Part shown: in pieces, positions 16,882 through 25,727 of the stretch
Layout of the letters: each line of letters opens with the position of its first letter
Position numbering within the stretch: position 1 is the first letter of the stretch
Assembly (NCBI GenBank): GCA_017694755.1
Contig: JADIMO010000058.1
Coordinates: forward strand, 1-40,727
Source of the DNA: Candidatus Cryptobacteroides merdavium
GTDB taxonomy: Bacteria > Bacteroidota > Bacteroidia > Bacteroidales > UBA932
Length of the DNA stretch: 40,727 nt
Reading direction: 5' to 3'
Notes under the pieces: model-generated
Database searches by the model: none
What the model saw: only the letters and a program-made list of their open reading frames with translations
What the model was told of the DNA's origin: nothing
Translations under genes and position numbers: made by a program

Positions 16882-18150
16882 ATGGATTACGATAACGAGA
16901 CAAAGAAATTCGACTGCTCCAGAGGCTGTGTCGTGGAAAGGACGGACGAAGGGGAGCTCAACTGCACCTACAGGCAGGGCTGCTGCAAGCAGGAAGTCTA
17001 CAACTGGCTTCAGGGCGTCAGACAGGAGCAGTTCAAGGACTATTTTGAAGTAAGGTTTAAGAATACCCGCAAAGGAATATACATCAACACTTCCGGACAG
17101 AGCATCAAGACAGGCGATCTGGTGATAGTGGAAGCGGCCAACGGGCATGATCTCGGGATTGTGACCCTTGAAGGTCCGATTGTGGCCCGGCAGATGGCAT
17201 GCAGGAGGATAGACCCTGCCACGACGGAATTCAAGAAGATATACCGCAAGGCAAAGATATTCGACATAGAGAAATGGCAGGAGGCCATCGCCAGAGAACA
17301 CGAAACCATGATAAGGTCCAGGCAGATAGCCGCAGAACTCGGTCTGGAGATGAAAATCGGGGATGTCGAGTTCCAGGGGGACGGGACAAAGGCCATATTC
17401 TACTATATCGCAGACGGCAGGGTGGATTTCCGCCAGCTGATAAAGGTCTTCGCGGAAGAGTTCCGCATAAGGATAGAAATGAAGCAGATCGGGGCCCGGC
17501 AGGAAGCCGGGCTGATCGGAGGTCTCGGAGTATGCGGCCGGGAACTCTGCTGCTCCAACTACATCAACAGCTTCCAGTCCATCACCACTTCAGCGGCAAG
17601 ATGCCAGGATCTGTCACTCAACCCGCAGAAGCTCGCAGGACAGTGCGGAAAGCTCAAATGCTGCCTCAACTACGAAACTGCTGCCTACATCGATGCCCAG
17701 TCAAGGATTCCGAAGGTTTCGGCCCCTCTTGAATTTGAGGACGGGCTTGCCTACCTCATGAAGACCGACATACTGAAAGAAGTCATGTACTTCTCCTATG
17801 AGCAGGGATCCTTTGCCAATCTCTACCCGCTTGCCGCCTCAGAAGTAAAGGAAGTCATACGGATGAACAGAAACGGAGAAAAGCCGGAATCACTTAAGTC
17901 CGAGCCAGCTCCGGCAATACCTGAATTCATTTCCGCTGTCGGGGATGACAGCATCACCCGTTTCGATGACACCCGCAAGAAAAAGCGCAACGGACAGAAA
18001 CGCAACGGCCGTGCAGGCCAGAACGGCGGCCGCAACAGACAGGGGAACGGCAATGCCCAGGGCAACGGACAGGGAGGCAACCGAAACGGACAGAACAACA
18101 GGAACAGCCAGGGCAACAGGAACGGGAAAACCAGACCTCAGAACCAATGA
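16882..18150 (+). CDS. ricT: PSP1-domain protein, RicT/YaaT-like, with basic low-complexity tail
   Basis: A 422-residue protein. The PSP1 domain spans about residues 40-290, with VRFKNTRKGIYI, GDLVIVEAANGHDLG and two cysteine clusters: GVCGRELCCSNY (Cys218, 223, 224) and GQCGKLKCCLNYE (Cys255, 260, 261). In Bacillus subtilis the RicAFT (YmcA-YlbF-YaaT) complex binds Fe-S clusters and governs mRNA maturation. Here an additional N-terminal set (Cys12, 16, 28, 34, 35) could bind more metal. The last about 57 residues are Lys/Arg then Gly/Asn/Gln/Arg rich and disordered, as in RNA-binding tails. ATG 16882 is preferred over a GTG at 16870 that would overlap holB. holB precedes it and a GldH-like gene follows with an ATGA overlap. 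Confidence 0.88.
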   Translation: MDYDNETKKFDCSRGCVVERTDEGELNCTYRQGCCKQEVYNWLQGVRQEQFKDYFEVRFKNTRKGIYINTSGQSIKTGDLVIVEAANGHDLGIVTLEGPIVARQMACRRIDPATTEFKKIYRKAKIFDIEKWQEAIAREHETMIRSRQIAAELGLEMKIGDVEFQGDGTKAIFYYIADGRVDFRQLIKVFAEEFRIRIEMKQIGARQEAGLIGGLGVCGRELCCSNYINSFQSITTSAARCQDLSLNPQKLAGQCGKLKCCLNYETAAYIDAQSRIPKVSAPLEFEDGLAYLMKTDILKEVMYFSYEQGSFANLYPLAASEVKEVIRMNRNGEKPESLKSEPAPAIPEFISAVGDDSITRFDDTRKKKRNGQKRNGRAGQNGGRNRQGNGNAQGNGQGGNRNGQNNRNSQGNRNGKTRPQNQ

Positions 18151-18662
18151 CAGCATGCAAGGCACATACCGTACTGCCCGGAACATTCCATAGTCATGTT
18201 CTGGTAATGCTGTGCCTTATGCCGGTCATGGCGGCATTCACAGGATGTTCGGAGCCCAGCCAGCGCGAAGTCTTCATAAAAAGCAATGACAGGGACGGTA
18301 CGACGGCCTATACATTTCCTTTAGACATGAGCGATTCGCTATGTCGCTATGACATATCATTCTACACAAGAATAGACTGCGACGGTGAAAGTTTCTCCGC
18401 AATGCCGCCGGCCATAGCCCTTGAAATCACCTGCATCTCCCCTTCCGGACAGAAATATGCAGAAACTGTCAGTATTCCCAAGGACAGTTTCATCGATGAA
18501 TCCCACTTTTCAAAGGAATATAAAGTTCCATACAGGGCAGGGCTCATCCCTGTGGAAAACGGTATATGGGAAATGTCCGTCACTGTAATGGATGAAAAGG
18601 AATTTCCCGGTCTCAGGGGGTGGGGAACAATAACCAGAAAAATCCCGAAGACCCGCGGCTGA
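18147..18662 (+). CDS. GldH-like lipoprotein
   Basis: A 171-residue predicted lipoprotein. The start ATG overlaps the ricT stop (ATGA), so translation is coupled. The N-terminus has a long n-region, then VLVMLCLMPVMAAFTGC, a lipobox-like end with Cys at about residue 34. The mature part has YTFPLDMSDSLCRYDISFYTRID and a C-terminal GIWEMSVTVMDEKEFPGLRGWGTI, which match the layout of GldH: a beta-rich domain with G-x-W near the end and 'PGL' after it. GldH is required for gliding and type IX secretion in flavobacteria; in non-gliding Bacteroidales its role is unclear. Position after a PSP1 gene supports the call, as in other Bacteroidota. Sequence similarity alone is modest. Confidence 0.65.
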   Translation: MTACKAHTVLPGTFHSHVLVMLCLMPVMAAFTGCSEPSQREVFIKSNDRDGTTAYTFPLDMSDSLCRYDISFYTRIDCDGESFSAMPPAIALEITCISPSGQKYAETVSIPKDSFIDESHFSKEYKVPYRAGLIPVENGIWEMSVTVMDEKEFPGLRGWGTITRKIPKTRG

Positions 18663-18721
18663 CCGTTCCGGACATGAAGAGAAATGCCATTCATGGTACC
18701 TGCAGTCAGAAACTCAAACAG

Positions 18722-19282
18722 ATGAGCAGAATGGAAAAGGCAATAATAGCGGCAGTAGCCGACAACGGGGCCATAGGAAAGGACAATGCTCTCCTGTGGC
18801 ACATTTCCGAAGACCTCAAATATTTCAAGAAGGTCACTTCCGGGCATCCGGTCATCATGGGCAGAAAGACATTTGCATCCATAGGCAGACCGCTTCCGAA
18901 AAGGCTGAACATCATCGTTTCCCGAAACCTCGCCGCATCTGGTGCAAATCCCTGCGGAGAAGGCCCGATGCCGGACAATGTCCTCGTCGCCGCATCATTG
19001 GAAGAAGCGTTCCTGCTGGCCGGACCGGACACACCAGGCCGGGAAAAGGCCGCCACAGACAAATGCTTTGTCATAGGCGGAGGTGAAATCTACCGGCAGG
19101 CCTTGCCGCTTGCGGACACCATGTATATCACCCATGTCCATACTGAAATAAAGGATGCGGACACATTTTTCCCCGAAATCTCCGCATCTGACTGGACAAT
19201 GGCCTCAAATTCAGAAAGATTCACCGACCCGGAAACGGGATATGAATTTGAATTTTCCGTCTACAGAAAATCCAGAGGGTAA
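18722..19282 (+). CDS. folA: dihydrofolate reductase
   Basis: A 186-residue cytosolic enzyme reducing dihydrofolate with NADPH. AAVADNGAIGKDNALLWHISEDLKYF holds the Met20-type loop, Trp26 and the catalytic Asp31. GHPVIMGRKTFASIGRPLPKRLNIIVSR is the NADPH-binding segment, CFVIGGGEIYRQALPLAD the second nucleotide loop, and YITHVHTEIKDADTFFPEI the C-terminal motif. It is longer than the typical 160-170 residues because of an extended loop around residues 75-115 (NPCGEGPMPDN... GPDTPGREKAA). Start: ATG 18722 or 18731. The frame is open back to 18620 inside the upstream gene, but those residues show no family match. thyA, its metabolic partner, lies 13.5 kb away and not beside it. Confidence 0.93.
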   Translation: MSRMEKAIIAAVADNGAIGKDNALLWHISEDLKYFKKVTSGHPVIMGRKTFASIGRPLPKRLNIIVSRNLAASGANPCGEGPMPDNVLVAASLEEAFLLAGPDTPGREKAATDKCFVIGGGEIYRQALPLADTMYITHVHTEIKDADTFFPEISASDWTMASNSERFTDPETGYEFEFSVYRKSRG

Positions 19283-19359
19283 AATGTCTATCTGCAGAAG
19301 TACCCCAAAGGAGTCTTCTCAAGCACAGTCAAAACAAAACGGACTTCATATTATATATT

Positions 19360-20703
19360 ATGGAAAGAGAACATTTCAAAAGCACATTCGGAGTGCTCGT
19401 TGCAATGGCAGGTTCGGCTATCGGGCTTGGCAACCTGTGGAGATTCCCCTACATGGTCGGAGTATACGGAGGAGCTGCCTTCATCTTCGTCTACATCATC
19501 CTTGTATTCCTTCTCTGTCTGCCGATACTGTTTTCAGAAGTCATAGTGGGCAGAAGAAGCCATACAAACGCATTCATCGCATTCGAAAAGCTTGCCCCTG
19601 GCAGTGCATGGAAATGGACCGGCATCCTTATGGTGGCCACTCCTATACTGGTGGTCTCATACTACAGCGTCATCGGAGGCTGGTCGCTTGAATACCTGTT
19701 CAAGGCATGTACATTCAGCTTTACGCAAGGTGCCACACAGGATGAACTCGGCACAATCTTCAACAGCTTCATCACATCTACATGGACACCTATAATCTGG
19801 CACACCGTCTTTTTGCTGCTCACGGCAGCCGTCATACTCGGAGGCGTGAACAAGGGGATAGAAAAGTTCGGAAAGGTAATGATGCCGCTTCTGTTCCTGA
19901 CTGTGATAGCCATAGCTGTCCGTTCCGTCACCCTGCCCGGTGCCGGAGAAGGCCTCGTATATCTTTTCAAGCCGGACTTTTCAAAAATCACTCCTGAAGT
20001 CTGTGCCGCAGCCCTCGGACAGGGCTTCTTCTCCCTTTCGGTCGGATTCGGGATCATGCTCACCTATGGCTCATATACACGCAAGGAGGCCAATATCGCC
20101 CTCAACTCGACATGGACTGCAGTCGCTGACCTGATGTTCGCCCTGATAGCCAGCTGCGCGATAATGCCGGCAGTATTCGCATTCGGCCTGAATCCGCAGG
20201 AAGGCCCAGGGCTCGTATTCGAGACTTTGCCGTTCCTGTTTGCCAACATGCCGCTCGGAGGCTTAGTCGCCATACTTTTTTTCCTTGCCCTTCTCGTGGC
20301 CGCATTGACTTCTTCCGTATCCCTGTTCGAAGTCGGCGTCGCATGGCTCGTTGAAGAAAAGCATCTTTCGCGGAAGGCCTCCACATGGATTGTCTTTGCC
20401 GTAACATGGGCAATCGGAGTGCTCTGCTCCCTTTCGTTCGGCCGCCTTTCCGGCGTCAGCATCTTCGGCAACTCCATCTTCAATTTCCTCGACAAGCTTT
20501 CCGCCAACTGGCTGATGCCTCTCGGAGCCTTTCTGATAGTCATTTTCACCGGCTGGAAAATGAAGAAATCCGATGTAATTGACGAGTTCACCAACGGCGG
20601 TACACTCCGCGGCAACGCCCGTCTCTCCGGCTTCATATATTTTCTCATCCGCTGGCTTGCCCCCGTTGCCATCCTCATCATCTTCCTCTCCAACCTGCTG
20701 TAA
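19360..20703 (+). CDS. sodium:neurotransmitter symporter family transporter (SLC6/NSS)
   Basis: A 447-residue inner-membrane symporter with the LeuT fold, taking up amino acids or related amines with Na+. The hallmark is in helix 1: VLVAMAGSAIGLGNLWRFPYMVG, with the unwound segment AIGLGNLW that binds substrate and sodium. About 11-12 helices follow (FIFVYIILVFLLCLPILFSEVIVG, GILMVATPILVVSYYSVIGG, VMMPLLFLTVIAIAV and others). LAALTSSVSLFEVGVAWLVEE is the conserved helix 8 region with Na2-site Thr/Ser. Bacterial NSS proteins of this length often lack helix 12. The substrate cannot be set from sequence. It lies 77 bp after folA on the same strand and 86 bp before GH97. Confidence 0.93.
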   Translation: MEREHFKSTFGVLVAMAGSAIGLGNLWRFPYMVGVYGGAAFIFVYIILVFLLCLPILFSEVIVGRRSHTNAFIAFEKLAPGSAWKWTGILMVATPILVVSYYSVIGGWSLEYLFKACTFSFTQGATQDELGTIFNSFITSTWTPIIWHTVFLLLTAAVILGGVNKGIEKFGKVMMPLLFLTVIAIAVRSVTLPGAGEGLVYLFKPDFSKITPEVCAAALGQGFFSLSVGFGIMLTYGSYTRKEANIALNSTWTAVADLMFALIASCAIMPAVFAFGLNPQEGPGLVFETLPFLFANMPLGGLVAILFFLALLVAALTSSVSLFEVGVAWLVEEKHLSRKASTWIVFAVTWAIGVLCSLSFGRLSGVSIFGNSIFNFLDKLSANWLMPLGAFLIVIFTGWKMKKSDVIDEFTNGGTLRGNARLSGFIYFLIRWLAPVAILIIFLSNLL

Positions 20704-20789
20704 CCTATAATTTCATATTATGAACACAGAAATCACACCGGAAAAAAGCAGCAACAAAGACATGATAATTCACACATATTGATAACATT

Positions 20790-22811
20790 ATGAAAATGAG
20801 AAATTTGGTGGCAATGGCGGCGGTAGCGGCCGTTTTTGCAGGGACAATGGCTTGGGCAGGCACGGCTTCTGCAAAAAGTTTCAATGTCAATTCCCCGGAC
20901 GGGAAAATCAATGTGACGGTAAATGCGGATACGCAGGTGACATGGTCGCTGGCCCATGACGGGACACAGCTGCTCACAGAGTCACCGATATCAATGACCC
21001 TCACGGACGGCACGGCATACGGGAAGGGTTCGCGGCTTGTCAAGGCAGTCAAAGGCAGCAATGACACTCTGGAAGACGCACTGTTCTACAAAAAGGACAA
21101 GGTGGAGGACAAATACAATTCATTGACACTGAAATATAAGGAATTCGACCTGATTTTCAGGGTCTATGACGACGGGGCGGCATACCGTTTCATCTCCAAG
21201 TCGAAAAAGCCTTTCGAAGTGAAGTCGGAAGAGGCCACATTTTCATTTCCGGAAGACTGGAAGGCATACATTCCTTATGTGAGGGACTTCAGCAATGACT
21301 TTGAAAGCCAGTTCTGGAACTCTTTTGAAAACACCTATATACATCAGGAAATCAGCAAGTGGGACAGCCGCAGGCTCGCATTCCTGCCTCTTGTAGTGGA
21401 AGCACCCGACGGGAAGAAAATCTGCATAACGGAAGCGGATCTGATTAACTATCCGGGGATGTACCTTTACAACGGCAATGGGAGCAAATCTTTGAAAGGT
21501 GTATTCGCAGGTTATCCGGATGAGGTGAAGCAGGGCGGACACAACATGCTTGAAGGAGTGGTGATGAGCCGCAAGGACTATATAGCGAAATACGACAGCG
21601 GGACTTCCTTCCCTTGGAGAGCCGTGATTGTGTCGACAGAAGACAAGGAACTAACCGACAACGACATGGTGTGGCGGCTGGCAACCCCTGCCGACCCTGA
21701 AGCAGACTTCAGCTGGGTGAAGCCGGGAAAAGTCGCATGGGAATGGTGGAACGACTGGAATCTGCGCGGGGTGGACTTCAAGACTGGAGTCAACAACGAA
21801 ACTTACAGACATTACATAGACTTCGCGGCAGAGCACGGGATAGAATATGTCATCCTTGACGAAGGATGGGCTGTGAACAGGAAAGCCGACCTGATGCAGG
21901 TGGTGCCGGAAATTGACCTGAAAGGGCTTGCAGACTATGCCAAAGAGAAAAATGTGGGACTTATTCTATGGGCAGGCTATCTTGCATTCGACAGGGACAT
22001 GGAGGAAGTGTGCCGCCATTACTCCGAAATGGGCATAAAAGGCTTCAAGATAGACTTCATGGACAGGGATGACCAGCCTATGGTGGACTTCCACAGGAGG
22101 GCGGCCGAGACCGCAGCAAAATATGGACTTATGGTGGATTTTCATGGCACATACAAGCCGACGGGACTCCACAGGACATATCCGAATGTCATCAATTATG
22201 AAGGAGTGTTCGGACTTGAACAGATGAAATGGGCCGGACCTGAAGTCGACCAGGTGACATACGATGTGACAATACCTTTCATACGCATGGTTGCAGGGCC
22301 TTTTGACTACACCCAGGGAGCAATGAGAAATGCATCCAGAAGCAACTACAGGCCTGTCAATTCAGAACCCATGAGCCAGGGGACACGCTGCAGGCAGCTC
22401 GCCGAATATGTAGTGTTCGATTCGCCTCTGAACATGCTCTGCGACTCCCCTTCCAACTATAGGGAAGAGCCGGAATGCACGGATTTCATTGCCGGGATAC
22501 CTACTGTCTGGGATGAAACGGTCGCCCTTGACGGCAAGATTGCGGAATATGTGGCCATGGCACGCCTCAGCGGCTCCGGGTGGTATGTCGGAGCAATGAC
22601 CGACTGGACAGAAAGGGACATGACCATAGACCTGTCATTCCTCGGCGAAGGGGACTTCGTCATGGAAATCTTCACCGACGGGGTGAATGCCGACAGGGCA
22701 GCCTGCGACTGGCGCAAGGAAATCAGGCCGGTCCCGGCCTCACGCAAGATCACGGTACATCTTGCACCAGGCGGAGGCTTCGCAGCAAAGATTACTCCTG
22801 CAGCCCATTAA
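20790..22811 (+). CDS. glycoside hydrolase family 97, retaining alpha-galactosidase-like
   Basis: A 673-residue secreted glycosidase. Residues 1-28 are a signal peptide ending TASA. The N-terminal beta-sandwich (about 30-280) precedes a TIM barrel with WEWWNDWNLRG, EYVILDEGW and KGFKIDFMDRDDQ, and a C-terminal beta domain. GH97 contains inverting alpha-glucosidases (SusB) and retaining alpha-galactosidases. Here Asp422 in KIDFMDRDD occupies the nucleophile position of the retaining branch (Asp415 of the characterised Bacteroides thetaiotaomicron enzyme), and Glu477 in GVFGLEQMKW lies 55 residues on, as its acid/base Glu470 does. The inverting signature around GQEYN is absent. So a retaining, probably alpha-galactosidase, activity is predicted. 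No susCD pair is next to it. It ends 2 bp from the mutS stop. Confidence 0.92.
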   Translation: MKMRNLVAMAAVAAVFAGTMAWAGTASAKSFNVNSPDGKINVTVNADTQVTWSLAHDGTQLLTESPISMTLTDGTAYGKGSRLVKAVKGSNDTLEDALFYKKDKVEDKYNSLTLKYKEFDLIFRVYDDGAAYRFISKSKKPFEVKSEEATFSFPEDWKAYIPYVRDFSNDFESQFWNSFENTYIHQEISKWDSRRLAFLPLVVEAPDGKKICITEADLINYPGMYLYNGNGSKSLKGVFAGYPDEVKQGGHNMLEGVVMSRKDYIAKYDSGTSFPWRAVIVSTEDKELTDNDMVWRLATPADPEADFSWVKPGKVAWEWWNDWNLRGVDFKTGVNNETYRHYIDFAAEHGIEYVILDEGWAVNRKADLMQVVPEIDLKGLADYAKEKNVGLILWAGYLAFDRDMEEVCRHYSEMGIKGFKIDFMDRDDQPMVDFHRRAAETAAKYGLMVDFHGTYKPTGLHRTYPNVINYEGVFGLEQMKWAGPEVDQVTYDVTIPFIRMVAGPFDYTQGAMRNASRSNYRPVNSEPMSQGTRCRQLAEYVVFDSPLNMLCDSPSNYREEPECTDFIAGIPTVWDETVALDGKIAEYVAMARLSGSGWYVGAMTDWTERDMTIDLSFLGEGDFVMEIFTDGVNADRAACDWRKEIRPVPASRKITVHLAPGGGFAAKITPAAH

Positions 22812-22813
22812 AG

Positions 22814-25483
22814 TCAGATTCCCATCTTCGCCTTCATGTCCCGCAGCAGGTCAAAAGCCTGCAGAGGGGTCATGTTGTTGAGATCGGCGGCATTGAGGTC
22901 ATCCCGCAGGGACATCAGGAGAGGGTCTTCCAGCTGGAAGAAGGAAAGCTGGAGTGAGCCGTCGCTTTCTATGCGGCCCTCCTTTACATTATGCGCACGG
23001 ACTTTCTTCGGCGGACGGGCTGACATTCCTGAAGAAGGAAGCCCGTCTGCTGAAGTATCCTGCCTTTCCTGGCTTTCAAGGGCGGCAAGAGTCCTTTCAG
23101 CGGACTCTATCACCTGCCGGGGCATTCCGGCAAGCCTTGCCACATGGATACCGAAGCTGTGGGCCACGCCTCCTTCCCTGAGCTTGCGCAGGAAAATCAC
23201 ATTTTTTCCCACTTCCTTTACGGCAATATGGAAATTCTTCACCCTCGGATAGATGTTTTCGAGGTCATTCAGCTCGTGGTAGTGAGTAGCGAAAAGAGTC
23301 TTGGCCCCCTGGCCGTATTCATGGATATATTCCACGATTGCCCGGGCTATCGACATTCCGTCGTATGTGGAAGTTCCGCGCCCTATCTCATCCAGAAGGA
23401 CGAGGGAACGGGAAGAAAGGTTGTGGAGGATCATCGAAGTCTCCAGCATTTCCACCATGAATGTAGATTCCCCCCGGGAAATGTTGTCAGAAGCCCCGAC
23501 CCTCGTGAAAAGCTTGTCGCAATAGCCTATTTCAGCCGAATCGGCAGGCACGAACGAGCCTGTCTGCGCCAGAAGCACAATCAGGGCAGTCTGACGGAGC
23601 AGGGCGGACTTTCCGGCCATGTTCGGACCGGTAAGGATGATTATCTGCTGCTTCTTGTTGTCAAGGAACACATCATTCGGGACAAACTCCTCACCCGCAG
23701 GCATCAGGGTTTCGATGACAGGGTGACGCCCTGCCTTTATGTCGATGGCATGGCCGTCATTCATCTTCGGGCGGCAATACCTGTTGGAAACCGCCAGTTC
23801 CGCAAACCCGGCCAGCACATCAAGGCGGGCAAGGATGCGGCAATTGCTCTGTATCTTGGATATGCTGTTCTGTATCTTGGTGACAAGCTCGGCATAAAGC
23901 CGGGATTCAAGCATATATATCTTCTCCTCCGCCCCGAGTATCTTTTCCTCGTATTCCTTCAGTTCTGCGGTGATGTATCTTTCCGCATTGACAAGGGTCT
24001 GTTTCCTTATCCAGTCCTCCGGCACCTTGTCCTTGTGCGCATTACGCACTTCGAGATAATAGCCGAATACGGAATTGTAGTTGATTTTCAGAGAAGTGAT
24101 GCCAGTCCGTTCCATTTCCCTCTGCTGGATGTCCAGCAGGATGTTCTTGCTGTTATGTGCAAGATTTCTCAGGGAATCAAGCTCTTCGTTGAATCCGGAT
24201 GCAATCACATCTCCCTTGCCTATCGCGGCTGCAGGGTCGGGATTCATTGTCCTGGTCAGGGCATCAATCAGTTCGGAGCATCCGTCGAGGGAAGACATCA
24301 TCCTGTCCAGCGGAGCCACTCCCCTGCCTGAACACAGGGCGGATATCGGGGCAGTCTGTTCAAGGCCGCGCTTCAGCTGCATCACCTCACGGGGGGCAAT
24401 CTTTCCGGCGGCGGCCCTTGAGATTATCCTTTCCAAATCACCCAGATTCCCGATATATTCCTGAAGCCGGGCAAGGTCTTCTCCGTTTCCTGTGAAATAT
24501 TCCACAACATCATAGCGGGAGTTCAGTTCGTCAAGGTCCATCACCGGCATGGCAAGCCATGTCCGGAGCAGTCTTGCCCCCATAGGTGAAGAACATTTGT
24601 CTATAACCGAAACAAGAGAAACTCCCTCTCCGCCGGCAGCGGAAGAAAACACCTCCAGATTGCGGAAAGTGAACTTGTCCATCCATACGAACTTCGCTTC
24701 GTCTATACGGGATATGGAACATATGTTCTTCAATCCGGAATGCTGAGTCTGCTCCAGATAAATGAGCAATGCGCCGGCCGATGTCACACCGAGCGGGAAA
24801 TTGTCTATGGCAAACCCTTTCAGGGAATCGACGCACAGCTGTTTTTTCAGCTTTTCAACGGATGACTCATACACGAAAGCCCATTCGTCAAGAGTGGAAA
24901 CATAATAACCTTCCCCGAAACGCTCCTTCACGCCCTTGGCATAGCTCCTCGGCACAAGAAGTTCCTTAGGCGCAAAGGAAGCCAGCAGGGTGCCGATATA
25001 GTCAAGGGAGCCTTCCGCCACCTGGAATGTGCCTGTGGAAACATCCAGAAAAGCAGCCCCGCAGCGGTCCTTGTCAAAAGAAAGCCCGGCGAGATAGTTA
25101 TGCTCCTTCTGTTCAAGAAGCTGTTCGCTGAAGGCTATTCCCGGAGTGACAAGTTCTGTCACTCCCCTCTTGACTATCTTCTTGGTCAGTTTCGGATCCT
25201 CCAGCTGGTCGCACACGGCCACCTTGTACCCGGCACGGACAAGCCTTGGAAGATATATGTCAAGCGAATGGTGCGGAAAACCGGCAAGAGGCACCGAAGA
25301 AGCCGAACCGTTCGCCCTTTTGGTGAGCACTATCCCGAGCACCTTGCTTGTAATGAGGGCGTCATCGGCAAATGTCTCATAAAAGTCCCCGACCCTGAAA
25401 AGGAGCACTGCCTCCGGATGTTCTGCCTTGACCTTGAAATATTGTTTCATCAGCGGGGTTTCCGCTATCTTTTCTTGCTTCAT
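22814..25483 (-). CDS. mutS: DNA mismatch repair ATPase MutS
   Basis: An 889-residue protein recognising mismatches and small loops, acting with MutL. The N-terminal mismatch-binding domain has ETPLMKQYFKVKAEHPEAVL and FRVGDFYETF, the Phe-x-Glu reading head (family form GDFYE). Connector, lever and clamp domains follow. The ATPase domain carries Walker A GPNMAGKS (619-626), the Q-loop region, Walker B LVLLDEIGRGTSTYDG (Asp698, Glu699) and the His in FATHYHEL. The C-terminus has QLSFFQLEDP and a helical end (TPLQAFDLLRDMKA). Length is close to the family norm of about 850-890. The ATG at 25483 follows an AT-rich leader. It is tail to tail with GH97 and head to head, after a gap of about 245 bp, with the glycosyltransferase. 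Confidence 0.98.
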   Translation of the reverse strand: MKQEKIAETPLMKQYFKVKAEHPEAVLLFRVGDFYETFADDALITSKVLGIVLTKRANGSASSVPLAGFPHHSLDIYLPRLVRAGYKVAVCDQLEDPKLTKKIVKRGVTELVTPGIAFSEQLLEQKEHNYLAGLSFDKDRCGAAFLDVSTGTFQVAEGSLDYIGTLLASFAPKELLVPRSYAKGVKERFGEGYYVSTLDEWAFVYESSVEKLKKQLCVDSLKGFAIDNFPLGVTSAGALLIYLEQTQHSGLKNICSISRIDEAKFVWMDKFTFRNLEVFSSAAGGEGVSLVSVIDKCSSPMGARLLRTWLAMPVMDLDELNSRYDVVEYFTGNGEDLARLQEYIGNLGDLERIISRAAAGKIAPREVMQLKRGLEQTAPISALCSGRGVAPLDRMMSSLDGCSELIDALTRTMNPDPAAAIGKGDVIASGFNEELDSLRNLAHNSKNILLDIQQREMERTGITSLKINYNSVFGYYLEVRNAHKDKVPEDWIRKQTLVNAERYITAELKEYEEKILGAEEKIYMLESRLYAELVTKIQNSISKIQSNCRILARLDVLAGFAELAVSNRYCRPKMNDGHAIDIKAGRHPVIETLMPAGEEFVPNDVFLDNKKQQIIILTGPNMAGKSALLRQTALIVLLAQTGSFVPADSAEIGYCDKLFTRVGASDNISRGESTFMVEMLETSMILHNLSSRSLVLLDEIGRGTSTYDGMSIARAIVEYIHEYGQGAKTLFATHYHELNDLENIYPRVKNFHIAVKEVGKNVIFLRKLREGGVAHSFGIHVARLAGMPRQVIESAERTLAALESQERQDTSADGLPSSGMSARPPKKVRAHNVKEGRIESDGSLQLSFFQLEDPLLMSLRDDLNAADLNNMTPLQAFDLLRDMKAKMGI

Positions 25484-25673
25484 ATAGATAATATAATTAA
25501 CGTCTGCCGGTCAGCGACCATTTCCATTTCCGAATGTCTTCCGGACATTTTTATAATCCGATCTCTCCCTATCCGGAATGATTGATATAGGATTTATCCT
25601 GCGGCACTTTCCGGGACTGGCAAATTTACAACTTATTCGGCAAGTGCAGGACCTTCCCTGCAAAATTTTTCCC

Positions 25674-25681
25674 TATCTTTG
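25674..25681 (+). promoter_or_regulatory. promoter -7 element (TATCTTTG) for the GT4-YfhO pair
   Basis: TATCTTTG ends 46 bp before ATG 25728. It lies inside the open upstream part of the same frame, which therefore cannot all be translated and supports 25728 as the start. The same octamer precedes pgk and lgt. Confidence 0.65.
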
Positions 25682-25727
25682 TACCTCATGCGGAACCGGA
25701 AAGACGGGCTGGAAACATGATATTTTT

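Noticed and set aside
17985..18150. Tandem DNA repeat or CRISPR-like array at the ricT end
   Set aside because: The repetitive look comes from Gly/Asn/Gln/Arg codons in frame. There are no regular repeat and spacer lengths.
18620..18721. N-terminal extension of dihydrofolate reductase from ATG 18620
   Set aside because: It overlaps the GldH-like gene, shows no DHFR similarity, and better ATGs at 18722 and 18731 stand directly before the family N-terminus.
23144..24331. 395-codon plus-strand frame inside mutS
   Set aside because: It is a shadow of the conserved mutS frame, with no start context and no family resemblance.
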